A stretch of DNA of 64,000 nucleotides, from positions 1 through 64,000 of the forward strand of contig NZ_CABFMQ020000073.1 of assembly GCF_901905185.1 (NCBI RefSeq), written 5' to 3'. Shown here piece after piece: positions 44,221 to 53,948 of this stretch (position 1 is the first letter of the stretch; each line of letters begins with the position of its first letter). The position numbers and the translations under genes are program-made. The stretch is from Methylocella tundrae (GTDB lineage Bacteria > Pseudomonadota > Alphaproteobacteria > Rhizobiales > Beijerinckiaceae). The notes under the pieces are model-generated. The model worked only from the letters and a program-made list of their open reading frames with translations, ran no database searches and was not told where the DNA came from.

Positions 44221-45240
44221 CTAGACTGAATCGAGTGACCGCGCAGAAAATATTTCATCCGCCAGTTTTCTGTATCTAACATAATCGTCCGACGCATATA
44301 CTTCATTCAGATCGCAACGACGCGTGGAAGGCGTCAATTGCAAAAGTTTTGGTTCATTGGCGCGTCCGAGCGCGGTCAGGAGATTATGGTTTGACGCTTC
44401 AAACCGCTGACGCAGTTTTTCATGTTCGGCCTCGCCGAGAATGCTCCGGACTCCTGACGCGAGACGCTTTGACGCCTCCTCGCCCGCTACTCGGTGCCGG
44501 ACGAAGTCCGCGTGGGAGAACGGTCGTTCCAGAGCCAAAAGATAGGCGAGCTCATGGATGTTGAGCGAAACCTGAGCGGGGGGAACCTCGATGAGGTCGG
44601 GCACGATTGGCAGGCCGGCCGCGCTTAAGAATGCAGAGAACAGATCGGATCGGGCTTCGTCGTAAAAGATGATGTTGCAAGCGCCGAAAGCATGCCGCCA
44701 CGCCTCATAATGAGTATTCCAGTCAGGACGACAAAAGCGCTCACCCTGCGTGTCGCAGAGCCGCGTAACGAAACTCGAGAGATCCTCAGCTACATCTGCT
44801 GTTTTAGTCAACTGATTGAAGTAAGATTCTATCCATTGGTCTTGTCGGCGCACGAACAGAACAACGACGCAGGACCTGCACGTTGGGAGAAGCTCGCGAA
44901 GTGCTCCAGCGTGCTCCGGGCGGAAATTTTCAGCGGAAAGAACAATAGCTTCCTCATCCGATCGCCAATCGCGAAGCAACTCGGAAACAATCGCGGCCGG
45001 TCTCAGCCTGGTTACGTCGATGTTTGGAAATATCCGCTCGAAGCTTAGAGAAGGACGCTTGCTCAGGACAGTCGCGAGCAGTTTAGCATTGCCGGCCATC
45101 TGCGCGACCGAGGGTAGGACGGGTACGTAAATCCCGTTTCTCCGCAAGTGCGCCGGATCGGCGCGCAGTCGCTTTTGGAGGTAAGTCGAACCCGTTTTCG
45201 GCGCGCCAACATGGATAACGATCCGAGGAATGTTGTTCAT
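44221..45240 (-). CDS. Sulfotransferase-like protein 2
   Basis: 339 residues. PAPS loop HVGAPKTGSTYLQKRL at residues 10-25 and 3'-phosphate element VVVLFVRRQDQWIESYFNQL at about 125-144. IVLSAENFRPEHA may carry an acceptor-site residue. Closest to sulfotransferases acting on carbohydrates. Lies seven bases after the GT8-like gene on the same strand, so a transferase plus sulfation unit. Confidence 0.78.
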   Translation of the reverse strand: MNNIPRIVIHVGAPKTGSTYLQKRLRADPAHLRRNGIYVPVLPSVAQMAGNAKLLATVLSKRPSLSFERIFPNIDVTRLRPAAIVSELLRDWRSDEEAIVLSAENFRPEHAGALRELLPTCRSCVVVLFVRRQDQWIESYFNQLTKTADVAEDLSSFVTRLCDTQGERFCRPDWNTHYEAWRHAFGACNIIFYDEARSDLFSAFLSAAGLPIVPDLIEVPPAQVSLNIHELAYLLALERPFSHADFVRHRVAGEEASKRLASGVRSILGEAEHEKLRQRFEASNHNLLTALGRANEPKLLQLTPSTRRCDLNEVYASDDYVRYRKLADEIFSARSLDSV

Positions 45241-45247
45241 AGCTCAA

Positions 45248-45982
45248 TCACAACGGCACCTTTACGGCCTTCACAAGAGCGCCGTTCTCATAGCGGTGCA
45301 GATATCCAGGTGAAAGATTCTGCGCTTCCGCAGGTAATGGATTGTAAGAATGCCAAATCCGGATAGAGCCGCTGATCAATTCTCCAAATGCGCGATGATT
45401 GAAGCTCGGAGACAGCGTGTACGGATTGAAACCAAGCATCTCCATCGCAAGACTTATGTATGGTTGATCGCCCCAAGGAGCAATCTCATCCTTGCTTGCA
45501 GTGGCGCGCGCCAGACTGAAGATGTCTCGCACTTCCGGTCGGTTGGCGGCAAAGAAGATAACTCCGGAATTGTAGATCATCTGGCCGCAAGGCGAAACGC
45601 CTTCTCTGACCATGACGCTGCGGAACGAGCGAAAATCCTCGAGCGAATAGTGAGGCGCAGCCGCCATCGCTACCCCATGACGCTCTGCTTTCTCGAACCC
45701 TAAGGAAATGTCCCCTATCACGCGAGTGTCGACATCGAGGAACAGAACCGTTTCAAGGTCATCGGGCACGGCCGCCAGCAGCTCGAGCTTTGCCAGTTTG
45801 CCGGGAAACATCAAATCTCTTCTCAAGACCGACACGTGGGAGGGTAAACAGGCGACATCCGTCTCATTGTCGGTGATAAGAAGAATCGGATAATCTGGAA
45901 GGCGACTTTCCGCAATGCATCGTCCAACATTATTGATGAAGGCGTCACCCCAGGCCAGAAACACGATCGTGCGGCGATTCAT
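45248..45982 (-). CDS. GT8-like glycosyltransferase
   Basis: 244 residues. GT-A-type protein with LLITDNETDVACLPSHVSVL, a D-x-D motif in VLFLDVDTRVIGD (about residues 79-91), YNSGVIFFAAN and WGDQPYISLAMEMLG, which is the pattern of small family 8-like and related nucleotide-sugar transferases. Metal-dependent, likely adding one hexose. First gene of the unit with sulfotransferase 2; divergent from sulfotransferase 3. Confidence 0.72.
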   Translation of the reverse strand: MNRRTIVFLAWGDAFINNVGRCIAESRLPDYPILLITDNETDVACLPSHVSVLRRDLMFPGKLAKLELLAAVPDDLETVLFLDVDTRVIGDISLGFEKAERHGVAMAAAPHYSLEDFRSFRSVMVREGVSPCGQMIYNSGVIFFAANRPEVRDIFSLARATASKDEIAPWGDQPYISLAMEMLGFNPYTLSPSFNHRAFGELISGSIRIWHSYNPLPAEAQNLSPGYLHRYENGALVKAVKVPL

Positions 45983-46159
45983 CTAATTTCACTTTCAGTC
46001 AAATGAGCGCCGCAAGGCCTGATCCGAGCGTCGATGGTGATTGATGCAATTGTTAAGGGAAGTAGACGACGGTGTCTTGCTCCCAAAGCAACGCTTGGCA
46101 TATATTTGACTTCCTCTTCAAGTTCAGCCGAATATCTTAGAATTTGGAGGGGGGAGCTA

Positions 46160-47053
46160 GTGGGTTTGGAGGACCACGGTACATATAACGACATTTCGCG
46201 AACCGGCTTTTGGGATGGGATCGAGCGCGTCGTCGCTATCGTAGGGTGTCAGCGAAGCGGGACTACGCTGACGGGCCAGATCGTCGGCGCTCATCCAGAG
46301 GCTTTTCTTGTAGACGAGTTTGATGGCCTTTATCCCTGGTTCCATGCGGAGACCGATAGGCGCCATAATGCTGTGGCGCTTGCTGAGGCAATGGTAAAAA
46401 GCGCCGAGGCGAAATATCGGCAAATGGATAAGCCGCGCCGTCTAGGAGGCGCTGTGACTGCGGGCGACATAGGCGCGAGGGTCCTCGTTCTTAAGGCTCC
46501 AAACTTGACCTACGACGTCGGCCGGTTTTCATCTCTGGGAACGCCTGTATCGGTCGTCTACCCCGTGCGAGACCCCAGAGCCGTCGTCGCTTCGATGGCC
46601 CGGCTTAGCCACATCGACTTCGTCGGAAACCAGCTTCGTTTGCTCAATGATCGACCAGAGCTCATCGAGCGGTTCACGGCGGAGTACCGGCTCCTCGCAG
46701 ATGAAGCTCAGCCTCAGTGGATAAGGCAGGCCGCGATCTGGAACATTAAATCAAGTATGGCGCCAACATTCCGCCAGGCGGGCATTTGCGTGACGCAGTT
46801 TAGATATGAGGATCTGGTCTGCGAGCCTGACCGGATGATTTCACGGATACTGGACGAATGCGATTTGCCACATTCTGCTGAAGCGCTCCGCTCGCACGCC
46901 TTGTATCGAGGGGAAGGTCCGGGCGGAACCGACCGGACGCGCCCAATCGATGCTACATCGTTGTTCGTTTGGCAGAGCGACCTCGATGAGGCGCAGCAAG
47001 CTGATGTTATCCATATAGCCGGCGCGTCGGCGAGGAGCTTTGGATATGGCTGA
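46160..47053 (+). CDS. Sulfotransferase-like protein 3
   Basis: GTG 46160 is chosen over ATG 46034 because GGAGGGGGGAG precedes it by four bases; 297 residues. PAPS loop VVAIVGCQRSGTTLTGQIVG at residues 25-44 and 3'-phosphate element VVYPVRDPRAVVASMARL. Overlaps the next sulfotransferase gene by eight bases, so both enzymes are made together and may sulfate different positions of one glycan. Confidence 0.8.
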   Translation: MGLEDHGTYNDISRTGFWDGIERVVAIVGCQRSGTTLTGQIVGAHPEAFLVDEFDGLYPWFHAETDRRHNAVALAEAMVKSAEAKYRQMDKPRRLGGAVTAGDIGARVLVLKAPNLTYDVGRFSSLGTPVSVVYPVRDPRAVVASMARLSHIDFVGNQLRLLNDRPELIERFTAEYRLLADEAQPQWIRQAAIWNIKSSMAPTFRQAGICVTQFRYEDLVCEPDRMISRILDECDLPHSAEALRSHALYRGEGPGGTDRTRPIDATSLFVWQSDLDEAQQADVIHIAGASARSFGYG

Positions 47054-47918
47054 CCCGACAATGCAACGCAGCCGTAGCGACGTTGCACAGGATCCGCTTG
47101 AACCGATTATCTTGCTCGGACGTGGCGGAAGCGGGACGCGACTGCTGTCGGCATTTGCCGCCTCAAACGGGATTTTTTTGGGTAATATGCTGAACGCCAC
47201 CGCAGACTCGGTGGAATGGGTCCAAGATATCTATGAGTTGGCGATCGAGTCGACGACAGTGGGCGTCGATGCCGGATCAACCCGCGATGCTTACTGGCGT
47301 GAGCGGCTGCGCGGGACAGCGGGGCGGATTCTCTCCGCGGCCGGTTTGCCGTCAGATGTTGCTTGGGGATGGAAGCTTCCAGAAACGATGCTGGCGCTTC
47401 CGCAAGTGTTGCGGGCCTTTCCGCGCGCGCGGGTCGTTCACCTCGTCCGTCATCCGGTTACCAGTTCATTGCGTCGCACACATATGACCTCGCGTTTGAG
47501 CAACCCTGTTGGTCAAGTCGTGCTGCCCGCCGCCTACGTAGCTTGCGGGCTCAATCCCAAAAACATCGAATTCGACGAACCTTATTTGCACAATGCCGTC
47601 ACGTGGACTTACCAGGTCGGAAATGTCTGCCGCGCGCTTTCCAAAACCCTCGCCGACGAGCGGCATTTACAGCTGCGCTATGAGGAAATTTGTGCGAATC
47701 CGGTCGAAACACATTGTGAACTTGGCAAATTTCTCGGGAAGAACGTTGTTCCGATGAATGAAATCCCCGACATCGATTGGGCCCGGGTCAGCAAGTTTGA
47801 TATCAACGATGAAAGGCCTGAACGAATTTGGTCGATATGCGGCGAAGTCGCTATTGCTCTCGGATACGCCAAGGACGGCCCTGCAGTCAGGTCCATCAAC
47901 GCGCCACATCCGATTTGA
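47046..47918 (+). CDS. Sulfotransferase-like protein 4
   Basis: 290 residues from ATG 47046. PAPS loop IILLGRGGSGTRLLSAF (about residues 21-37) with an altered RGGSGTR core, and 3'-phosphate element ARVVHLVRHPVTSSLRRTH. LQLRYEEICANPVET is the conserved Arg-Tyr-Glu-Asp/Glu region seen in this superfamily. Coupled to protein 3. Confidence 0.78.
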   Translation: MADPTMQRSRSDVAQDPLEPIILLGRGGSGTRLLSAFAASNGIFLGNMLNATADSVEWVQDIYELAIESTTVGVDAGSTRDAYWRERLRGTAGRILSAAGLPSDVAWGWKLPETMLALPQVLRAFPRARVVHLVRHPVTSSLRRTHMTSRLSNPVGQVVLPAAYVACGLNPKNIEFDEPYLHNAVTWTYQVGNVCRALSKTLADERHLQLRYEEICANPVETHCELGKFLGKNVVPMNEIPDIDWARVSKFDINDERPERIWSICGEVAIALGYAKDGPAVRSINAPHPI

Positions 47919-47962
47919 CAGGCCTTAACCCGCTTTCGGGCGGCTCTTGCAGCGCTCCATCG

Positions 47963-49327
47963 TTACAAGCCTGAGAGACCGCGAGGAGATCCGAGGCCAG
48001 TGCAGAAATCCCATAGTTTCGCAGCATTAGTGGAAACGGTAAAAAAACCAGCATAGGGGCCGCACACACCGAGGTTGACGTTAAAGAAACTCGCAGTCCC
48101 AAGATGCGCATATAGTTTTTGATGCTCGATGTCGGAATTCGCCGCGAACCCCCCAGCGCTGTTCACCATCGCGGCAATCGCTGGAGAGCCCACGCTGGTA
48201 CCCCCAACAATGTACCACCCACCCTGATCCGAAGCGCCGCAACTTGTTCCGCAGTAAACCCAGACGCCGGTGTTTGGATTCCCGTCGAATGAAATATCAG
48301 GCACTCCGCGCACATCTCCGACGCGGCTGCTTATCACATCCTGGTAGGGTGGCCGCGGGACATAAGCGCTCGCCCCCCCGCCCCCGTCCGCCCAAGTGGT
48401 CTCCTGTCTGAATTTTCCAGTTTCGACGTTGCGCGAAACGCTCGTGCCGCCGACCGCGATCACCGACGGCAATGTCGATGGAAAAGACACGCCCGGCGCG
48501 TCGCCAGTGGACGCGAAAAAGACGACATTAGTTTTCCCATTGAAATGAGATGCATAAGACAGCTCGCGAGAGAATTCAGCTCCGCCCCAGCTATTCGACA
48601 CTTCCCCTCCCCCCGCCGCCGTAACCATTGAGCTTGCGATATCTTCAGCCTGCATAAGATCGGGATACGAACTCGATGCAGCTTCGACCAGGATAATTTT
48701 TGCGCCGGGAGCGAGTGCATGAACCACTTCGACGTCAAGCGCTTCTTCCAGCGCCCAGCCATTGTCGAGCGCCGGACGCGCGCCGGCGGCGAAGACGACC
48801 TGAAAATTTGTGGCGGTCGGACTGGGGAGGCCAAATTGTGCGGAAAATCGCTGTAGGTCGGTCAGGATCGATGGATTGTCATAAGCGTCGACAATAGCCA
48901 CGACCTTGCTGCCCCCGGTGGCGTTAGCGGTGACCGCATTGGGGTTGCAGCCGCCGATGGGAGTGACCAGGGCGTAAAGGCACGCGAGAGAGGCCGGAGT
49001 TTCGATGTAGAAGCCCGAAAACGGCGGTCCGACGGCCGCCTTTGGCGCAGCGATCGCCGCCTCTTGCGATTCCTCTGCTTTGGCTGGGACAAACAGGCGA
49101 ACGTTGCTATGCGCGCGGCGGCCTGTATCGCCAGGCTTGGCGGTGCTTGCTTCTGGTATGATTGTTTGACCCTTCAATCGCGAGTCACCGTCTCTGACCG
49201 CAAAATCCGAGATAGCAAGCCCGGGAGGCGCGGCCGGCGTGATGTTGCGAGGCTCCTGCGCCTGCGCCACGCTACTGGAAATCGCCAAAACCGTAAGTCC
49301 AAGCCTCGTGATTTCAATCGGGTTCAT
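47963..49327 (-). CDS. Secreted S53 (sedolisin-type) serine peptidase
   Basis: 454 residues with a signal peptide cut near SVAQA-QE. Sedolisin catalytic set: Glu and Asp in WALEEALDVEVVHALAPGA (Glu-x3-Asp) and the nucleophile Ser in IVGGTSVGSPAIAAM; oxyanion Asp is expected in the NSWGGAEFS to FFASTGDAPG region. The N-terminal region before the catalytic domain is about 100 residues, shorter than the usual propeptide. An acid-active secreted protease by family. No other protease gene is near. Confidence 0.85.
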   Translation of the reverse strand: MNPIEITRLGLTVLAISSSVAQAQEPRNITPAAPPGLAISDFAVRDGDSRLKGQTIIPEASTAKPGDTGRRAHSNVRLFVPAKAEESQEAAIAAPKAAVGPPFSGFYIETPASLACLYALVTPIGGCNPNAVTANATGGSKVVAIVDAYDNPSILTDLQRFSAQFGLPSPTATNFQVVFAAGARPALDNGWALEEALDVEVVHALAPGAKIILVEAASSSYPDLMQAEDIASSMVTAAGGGEVSNSWGGAEFSRELSYASHFNGKTNVVFFASTGDAPGVSFPSTLPSVIAVGGTSVSRNVETGKFRQETTWADGGGGASAYVPRPPYQDVISSRVGDVRGVPDISFDGNPNTGVWVYCGTSCGASDQGGWYIVGGTSVGSPAIAAMVNSAGGFAANSDIEHQKLYAHLGTASFFNVNLGVCGPYAGFFTVSTNAAKLWDFCTGLGSPRGLSGL

Positions 49328-49960
49328 TACACAGATCTCGCTCTGCCAATCCTACGCCCTCGCGCTGTAGGGTTTGCTGATCCCTTGTCAAAGCTCCAGT
49401 ACGAACATCCGCGCCGATGTGCCGGAGCGCGGCGACGCTAACGTTGACTGACTCAATCAAAGCGATCTTAACCGCGTTCGGCTGGAATGCCCAATTTGGC
49501 ATCCCCTCACCCCGATGGGAAACCGCGCGGCGCGTGATATCGCGCCGCCACACCGGGACGGGAGCTTTTAACCGTCAAAAACGGCTTGCGGAAACTTTCG
49601 CATGGCGGCGTCATTTACGCCTGATGTCTTATCTCATGCGGCCGAATCTGAGAGGATGCGCAAATGGCTGCGTTTCAGATTAAAGCCCCGTGCTGGCGAA
49701 GGAGACTGGCGTGGCAGGGGTCGAGGCTGTTTACCTTCGATCCACGCCATCACGTGGGGCGGACCCCATTGAATGATGGTCTTTCGCGCCGCCAGGCGGC
49801 GGAGCGATTTAGGATGAACGCGGCGAGCGCCTACCGCTGGTTCGCTCGTCTGACGAAACAAAGCATTGTCAGGCCCTTAAGCTTCAAGAAAAGCGCAGAC
49901 GGCGCACCGATCGGTTGGGGGGCCTGGTAGAACGCTCCAGCGGTTCAGCGCGCCGAGAAT
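49328..49960. other. Gene-poor stretch with transposase remnant
   Basis: 633 bases without an intact gene. At about 49767-49860 the + strand reads NDGLSRRQAAERFRMNAASAYRWFARL, the N-terminal HTH of an IS630-like transposase, without any catalytic part. A short inverted repeat (GCGGCGCG...CGCGCCGC) lies near 49530. Otherwise nothing seen. Confidence 0.45.
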
Positions 49961-51184
49961 CTACTGCTGCGTGCAGGCCTGCAGGGGACTGTTGAAGCAG
50001 GCCTCCGACAAAGACCAAATAAAGTCACGCCGAATCCAAGCATCGGAGGGCAGCGCCGGTGGCGCTCCGACAGGATTAGAGGTCAACAAAGTAATCCCAT
50101 CGGTACCGTCGTTTTTGATCGAGGAGACGCTGTGGCACGTAATACATGAAGCCTGAGTCAACGGAACACCGGCGTTTTCCCCTTCGATGATTGAATTTCC
50201 CAACAGCTGTGGTTTGAAATATCCGATTTGAACGCCATCCAACCGGTAGTTAAAGAATTCGGGGGCCAAATTAGCCGCCGTCATCAAAGCGGTCAGCCCA
50301 GGCGTCAAACTTGTATCCGCTCCGTGCGTCACCGTTGGTGTTGATCCAAAATCGTCAGTGCAACCCAAAACTTGGCAGCGGTACGGATTCGTGATCGGGC
50401 TCTGCGGCTCAAAGGTCGCCCATATCCACTTGTTTTGAAGCTTCGACATCAGGTGCATGCCAGCCAACGCAAAGCAGTTGCCGTTGATCGTTTCTACGTG
50501 GATTTTTTGGAAGAATTTGGCTGGCAGGGTGCTGCAATCCAGCCCAATGCTTGATAGCTGAATCCAGTCCGCTTTGATTTCGACAGATGGTGGCGAAAAC
50601 TGGATGTCTGTTCCATTTGCCGCGGCTTTGGTCTGGCCGCCACGCTTCCAAAGCTTCGTTCCAGCGATATAATCCTCGACCGCTCCGTTCAGCCGCACCT
50701 CCTCGCAAATGACGAGATTAGGCTGCCCGGGCGGCGGCGTACTCGCCTTGTTGCAGCTCTGGTCCGCTCCGCCGAGCAGCCCAGGCACCAGCTTGATGCT
50801 ATTAGGCTTCTTCAACGTTGCGAGCGGGCTGCCGTGCAACAGATGTGTTGCGTTTGGCCCAGCGGCCTTCGCGTTTGGGACCTCGAGACCGGCAGCCGGA
50901 TTCGCCGGATACATCTGCGCCTGCTCGATCCAGTCCTCCCAGACCACGAAGGGATATTGGCGGGTGTTAACGGGACAAGTGGCCGCCACCCAAAGTTGCC
51001 ACGCGGTCTCCGCGGCATCGGTCGGGTTGATCGCATTCGGGGCTGCGCAGGGATTAAGCTGCGGAACGATCTGGGCCTTTGCGCTAGAAACGCCGAGCGC
51101 TGCCTCGCGCTGGCTTGGCTCCATTGACATGAATGCAATTACGAAGGCGAAGAACAATACAGATGCGAACGTCAAACGCGTCAT
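49961..51184 (-). CDS. Secreted protein with one C-x-x-C-H heme motif
   Basis: 407 residues with a signal peptide (LTFASVLFFAFVIAFMS) probably cut near AKAQ. One canonical heme c attachment motif, CITCH at residues 347-351 (TQASCITCHSVSS). About 340 residues of a non-cytochrome domain precede it (WQLWVAATCPVNTRQYPF, ICEEVRLNG), with many cysteines. Resembles large periplasmic or outer-membrane mono-heme proteins of unknown role. Not related by sequence to the glycan genes around it. Confidence 0.7.
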   Translation of the reverse strand: MTRLTFASVLFFAFVIAFMSMEPSQREAALGVSSAKAQIVPQLNPCAAPNAINPTDAAETAWQLWVAATCPVNTRQYPFVVWEDWIEQAQMYPANPAAGLEVPNAKAAGPNATHLLHGSPLATLKKPNSIKLVPGLLGGADQSCNKASTPPPGQPNLVICEEVRLNGAVEDYIAGTKLWKRGGQTKAAANGTDIQFSPPSVEIKADWIQLSSIGLDCSTLPAKFFQKIHVETINGNCFALAGMHLMSKLQNKWIWATFEPQSPITNPYRCQVLGCTDDFGSTPTVTHGADTSLTPGLTALMTAANLAPEFFNYRLDGVQIGYFKPQLLGNSIIEGENAGVPLTQASCITCHSVSSIKNDGTDGITLLTSNPVGAPPALPSDAWIRRDFIWSLSEACFNSPLQACTQQ

Positions 51185-51810
51185 AGCTATCCCCCCGGTG
51201 GGGCCCGACTGCTATAACCTGCTTATATCGCAAATTGCGCAGATTTACCCCGCAGCCGAGCTCCGTCCGACTAGCATTATTCACGAAAATCAGCAATCAA
51301 CATTTATCATTAAAAGCGAGAGCTTTACCCGAAAGCATGCTGTCGATCTTCTCGTGCCCGCCTCGAAAAAGGCTCCAGCAAAGCAACGCCCACTCCTCAA
51401 TATATCCTCAAGGAAGCAGGACTCTAGCGCCGATCCTTAACGAACCTTCCGTCAACGGCGGTCATGCGAAGGCGTGCTCGCCGACGGGCTAACTCGCTGG
51501 GCCATCAAGCTACCCCCACCCCGTTTTCGGCGTTTCCGCGCTTGTCTCATCAGGCCGAGTATCCAGAGCCGCTCAATTGGCCTCTCAACACAAAGCGGCT
51601 TCGTCACATTCTTCATCCGCCGCGGCCCGCGCAGACCTGCTGGTGATTCCTCCGGCGCCTTTATTGGAAGGCGCCGGCGAACCGCATGTTTAATCTCGCC
51701 GGCGTCATGACCAACACGGGAATGTCCTTGGCTTGCATCGAAGGCCGCATGTCAACCGAGACGCATCCGCGGAACAAATCAGACGATGGCGGCGCTGGAT
51801 GGCGAAGCAA
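51185..51810. other. Gene-poor stretch
   Basis: 626 bases in which I find no convincing gene. A perfect hairpin lies at 51652-51677. The left part must contain the promoter of the leftward heme-motif gene. Confidence 0.45.
51652..51677. terminator. Perfect 10-bp hairpin
   Basis: CCGGCGCCTT pairs with AAGGCGCCGG around TATTGG, 134 bases beyond the glycoside hydrolase stop. Plausible terminator; no T-tract. Confidence 0.5.
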
Positions 51811-53691
51811 TCAATCGCAAACGCCGGTCGCCGAGAACACTTCGCATATTGCCGCTATCGCCGCGCGCGGCTTGAGAATGTCAGGCCCTCCGTTCAGCGC
51901 TCCGGTGTTGTAGTTCACCACAGGATACTTGTTTTGGCCTCCGCCTCCCGGGCAATTGAAGTTTGTTGCAGGACAACGATTCGGGTTGACCTTCGCAGAC
52001 GTGAGGCCGAACCATTCCTCGTCGCCCCAGCCGCCCGGAAATACGTTGTTAGCGCCGCCGGTATTCGCGCAGGCCGCTTGGCCACAACCTTGTCCCGGCT
52101 GACAGGAGATCGTTCCTGAGGCGCTGTGGAAATAGGGGAAAGTCTCATTGCCTTTCCACCATTCGTCACGAAACTCGAAGACGTATCCGCCCGACGCATA
52201 GAGGAATTTTGTGTCCCGATCGGGACCGTTGCTGGCGAGGTGTGGCGCCACCGCCTGCTTCCAGAACTTCGTAATCCAGGTGGCTTGAAGCGCGGCGGCG
52301 AGGGGATCCCCGGCCATGACGCCGCTGTTAGGGAAGAACGGGACGAGTTTGGTTGGCATCGTGAATTTCGCCAGAGTCGGGTCCGCTGGCAGCTCCTGCG
52401 CTACAGTGCTATGGGCGGCATGTTCGGCCTCGGGGCCGTCGCTGCCGGATCCCGGCGGCGGTCCGAGATTGCCCACAGACAAGCATTGAGGAGCGGGGGG
52501 CGAAGGCGACCAGATGAAGTTCGGGGCGATCCATGTGGTCGGATAAGCCTTCGTCGCGTCGGCTAGCGCGACATGCGTATCAGCCGGCGTGCCGAACTCG
52601 GTCAGGAGCATCGGTTTGATGCAAGGCTGGTTCTCCGTCGTTGTGCAGTTGGTCGCGAAGCCGTCATGAAACCGCTGGTACTGGTTGCCCGGCAACGCCG
52701 GATCATTGTACGGGTTGTCCCCTAGCACATCGAGTTGATAGACCTGCGGCCCGGTCTTCCCGGCGAACTGACCATGGGTGATGGTTGAAAACGCATTCGG
52801 CCCATCGTGGAACACGGCCATGGTCAATTTGGTCGGTGCGCTCGCTTTGACTAGCGCGTTGAAATCATTGAGCGTATTCCAGAAATTCGAAGTCGTGGTG
52901 TTCACCCCATTATCGACTTCATTGCTGATAACGAAGCCGATCACCGCGGGATGGTTGCCATATTTCTGCGCGAGCCAGCGCGCGGTGTATTTATAAAACT
53001 GCCGCAGATTTTCCTTCCGCGTCTTATCGAAATTTGCGTCGAACAATTCGACGGGGAGCGCAATGCCAATCCACACATAGATCGGGTTGACTCCGTTATT
53101 CCACATCTTGTTGAGGAAGTGGGTGTGGTCTGGATGCGGGTATGTCAGCGCGCCATTGCCGGGATCGCAGAAAGGCGTGTTGTCCTGCGTCTGGACCGAG
53201 AAATCAACTTGCCTCCAGAAGGTGGCGACTCCGTCGGCCCCGCTGCTCGCGCTTAAGAAGCCGGGCTCCCACTTCCACACGCCATAAGTGCGAACGCTGT
53301 TAACGTGCAGGGCCTGCAACAGAGGAATATCGCGCTGCCACAGGGGCAGCCACGTTTTGGAGCCATTGGTATAGAAAAAATCGTTTGACGGGCTGACGCC
53401 CGCGCCGCCGCCAATCTGGGTCGGCTCGTAATTGACGCCGTGAGCAATGAACGTCTGCGGCGCGCCGCCGCCGGTTGTCAACTTGATGGCCACGCCCTTG
53501 TCCGCCCAGGACGTCGATGTCTGTGTCCAGCCGGACGGCGCCGTCCAGGGCAGCGCCGGCAGAGAGGGATAAACGCCATTCACCGCATTGAGTGGCGGAT
53601 TGGAGACCGGCGCGATACATGCCGCCAACCCTGTTTGCGGCGCGACGGCCAGCAGCCATGCTACGAAGTATAAAGCCTTGCGAAGCGACAA
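51811..53691 (-). CDS. Secreted glycoside hydrolase, clan A-like
   Basis: TTG 53691 is chosen because AAGGGAG lies six bases upstream and a clean signal peptide follows (KALYFVAWLLAVAPQTGLA); 626 residues. The (beta/alpha)8-barrel glutamates fit Glu258 in VISNEVDNG (acid/base, Asn-Glu) and Glu365 in PMLLTEFGTP (nucleophile), as in clan GH-A families such as GH2/GH5. The C-terminal part (GYVFEFRDEWWKGNE) continues the barrel. Likely trims or cleaves a polysaccharide outside the cell; the exact family and substrate are open. Confidence 0.8.
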   Translation of the reverse strand: MSLRKALYFVAWLLAVAPQTGLAACIAPVSNPPLNAVNGVYPSLPALPWTAPSGWTQTSTSWADKGVAIKLTTGGGAPQTFIAHGVNYEPTQIGGGAGVSPSNDFFYTNGSKTWLPLWQRDIPLLQALHVNSVRTYGVWKWEPGFLSASSGADGVATFWRQVDFSVQTQDNTPFCDPGNGALTYPHPDHTHFLNKMWNNGVNPIYVWIGIALPVELFDANFDKTRKENLRQFYKYTARWLAQKYGNHPAVIGFVISNEVDNGVNTTTSNFWNTLNDFNALVKASAPTKLTMAVFHDGPNAFSTITHGQFAGKTGPQVYQLDVLGDNPYNDPALPGNQYQRFHDGFATNCTTTENQPCIKPMLLTEFGTPADTHVALADATKAYPTTWIAPNFIWSPSPPAPQCLSVGNLGPPPGSGSDGPEAEHAAHSTVAQELPADPTLAKFTMPTKLVPFFPNSGVMAGDPLAAALQATWITKFWKQAVAPHLASNGPDRDTKFLYASGGYVFEFRDEWWKGNETFPYFHSASGTISCQPGQGCGQAACANTGGANNVFPGGWGDEEWFGLTSAKVNPNRCPATNFNCPGGGGQNKYPVVNYNTGALNGGPDILKPRAAIAAICEVFSATGVCD

Positions 53692-53948
53692 CTCAATCTC
53701 CCTTTGAAAAGCTATTTTTTGCAATATATTGATAATCAGCGACGATATACCATATGTCGCGCGCGTGGGCCAAGCAGCTTGTATATAAACGAAACGGCTT
53801 TGCAAGGGCCAACTGCGGGAATGACACAATTTTCGAGTACGCAAGGACGTTAAGCCCGGCGCATTTTTTGGTCACAGACCGGCCCAGAGTTTATCACCCG
53901 TCTGTCTTGCCGTTCGATCCCGGGCTGCGTGGCGGCGCCCCGATATTC

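Noticed and set aside
46034..46159. Upstream ATG start for sulfotransferase 3
   Set aside because: No ribosome site, whereas GTG 46160 has a very strong one.
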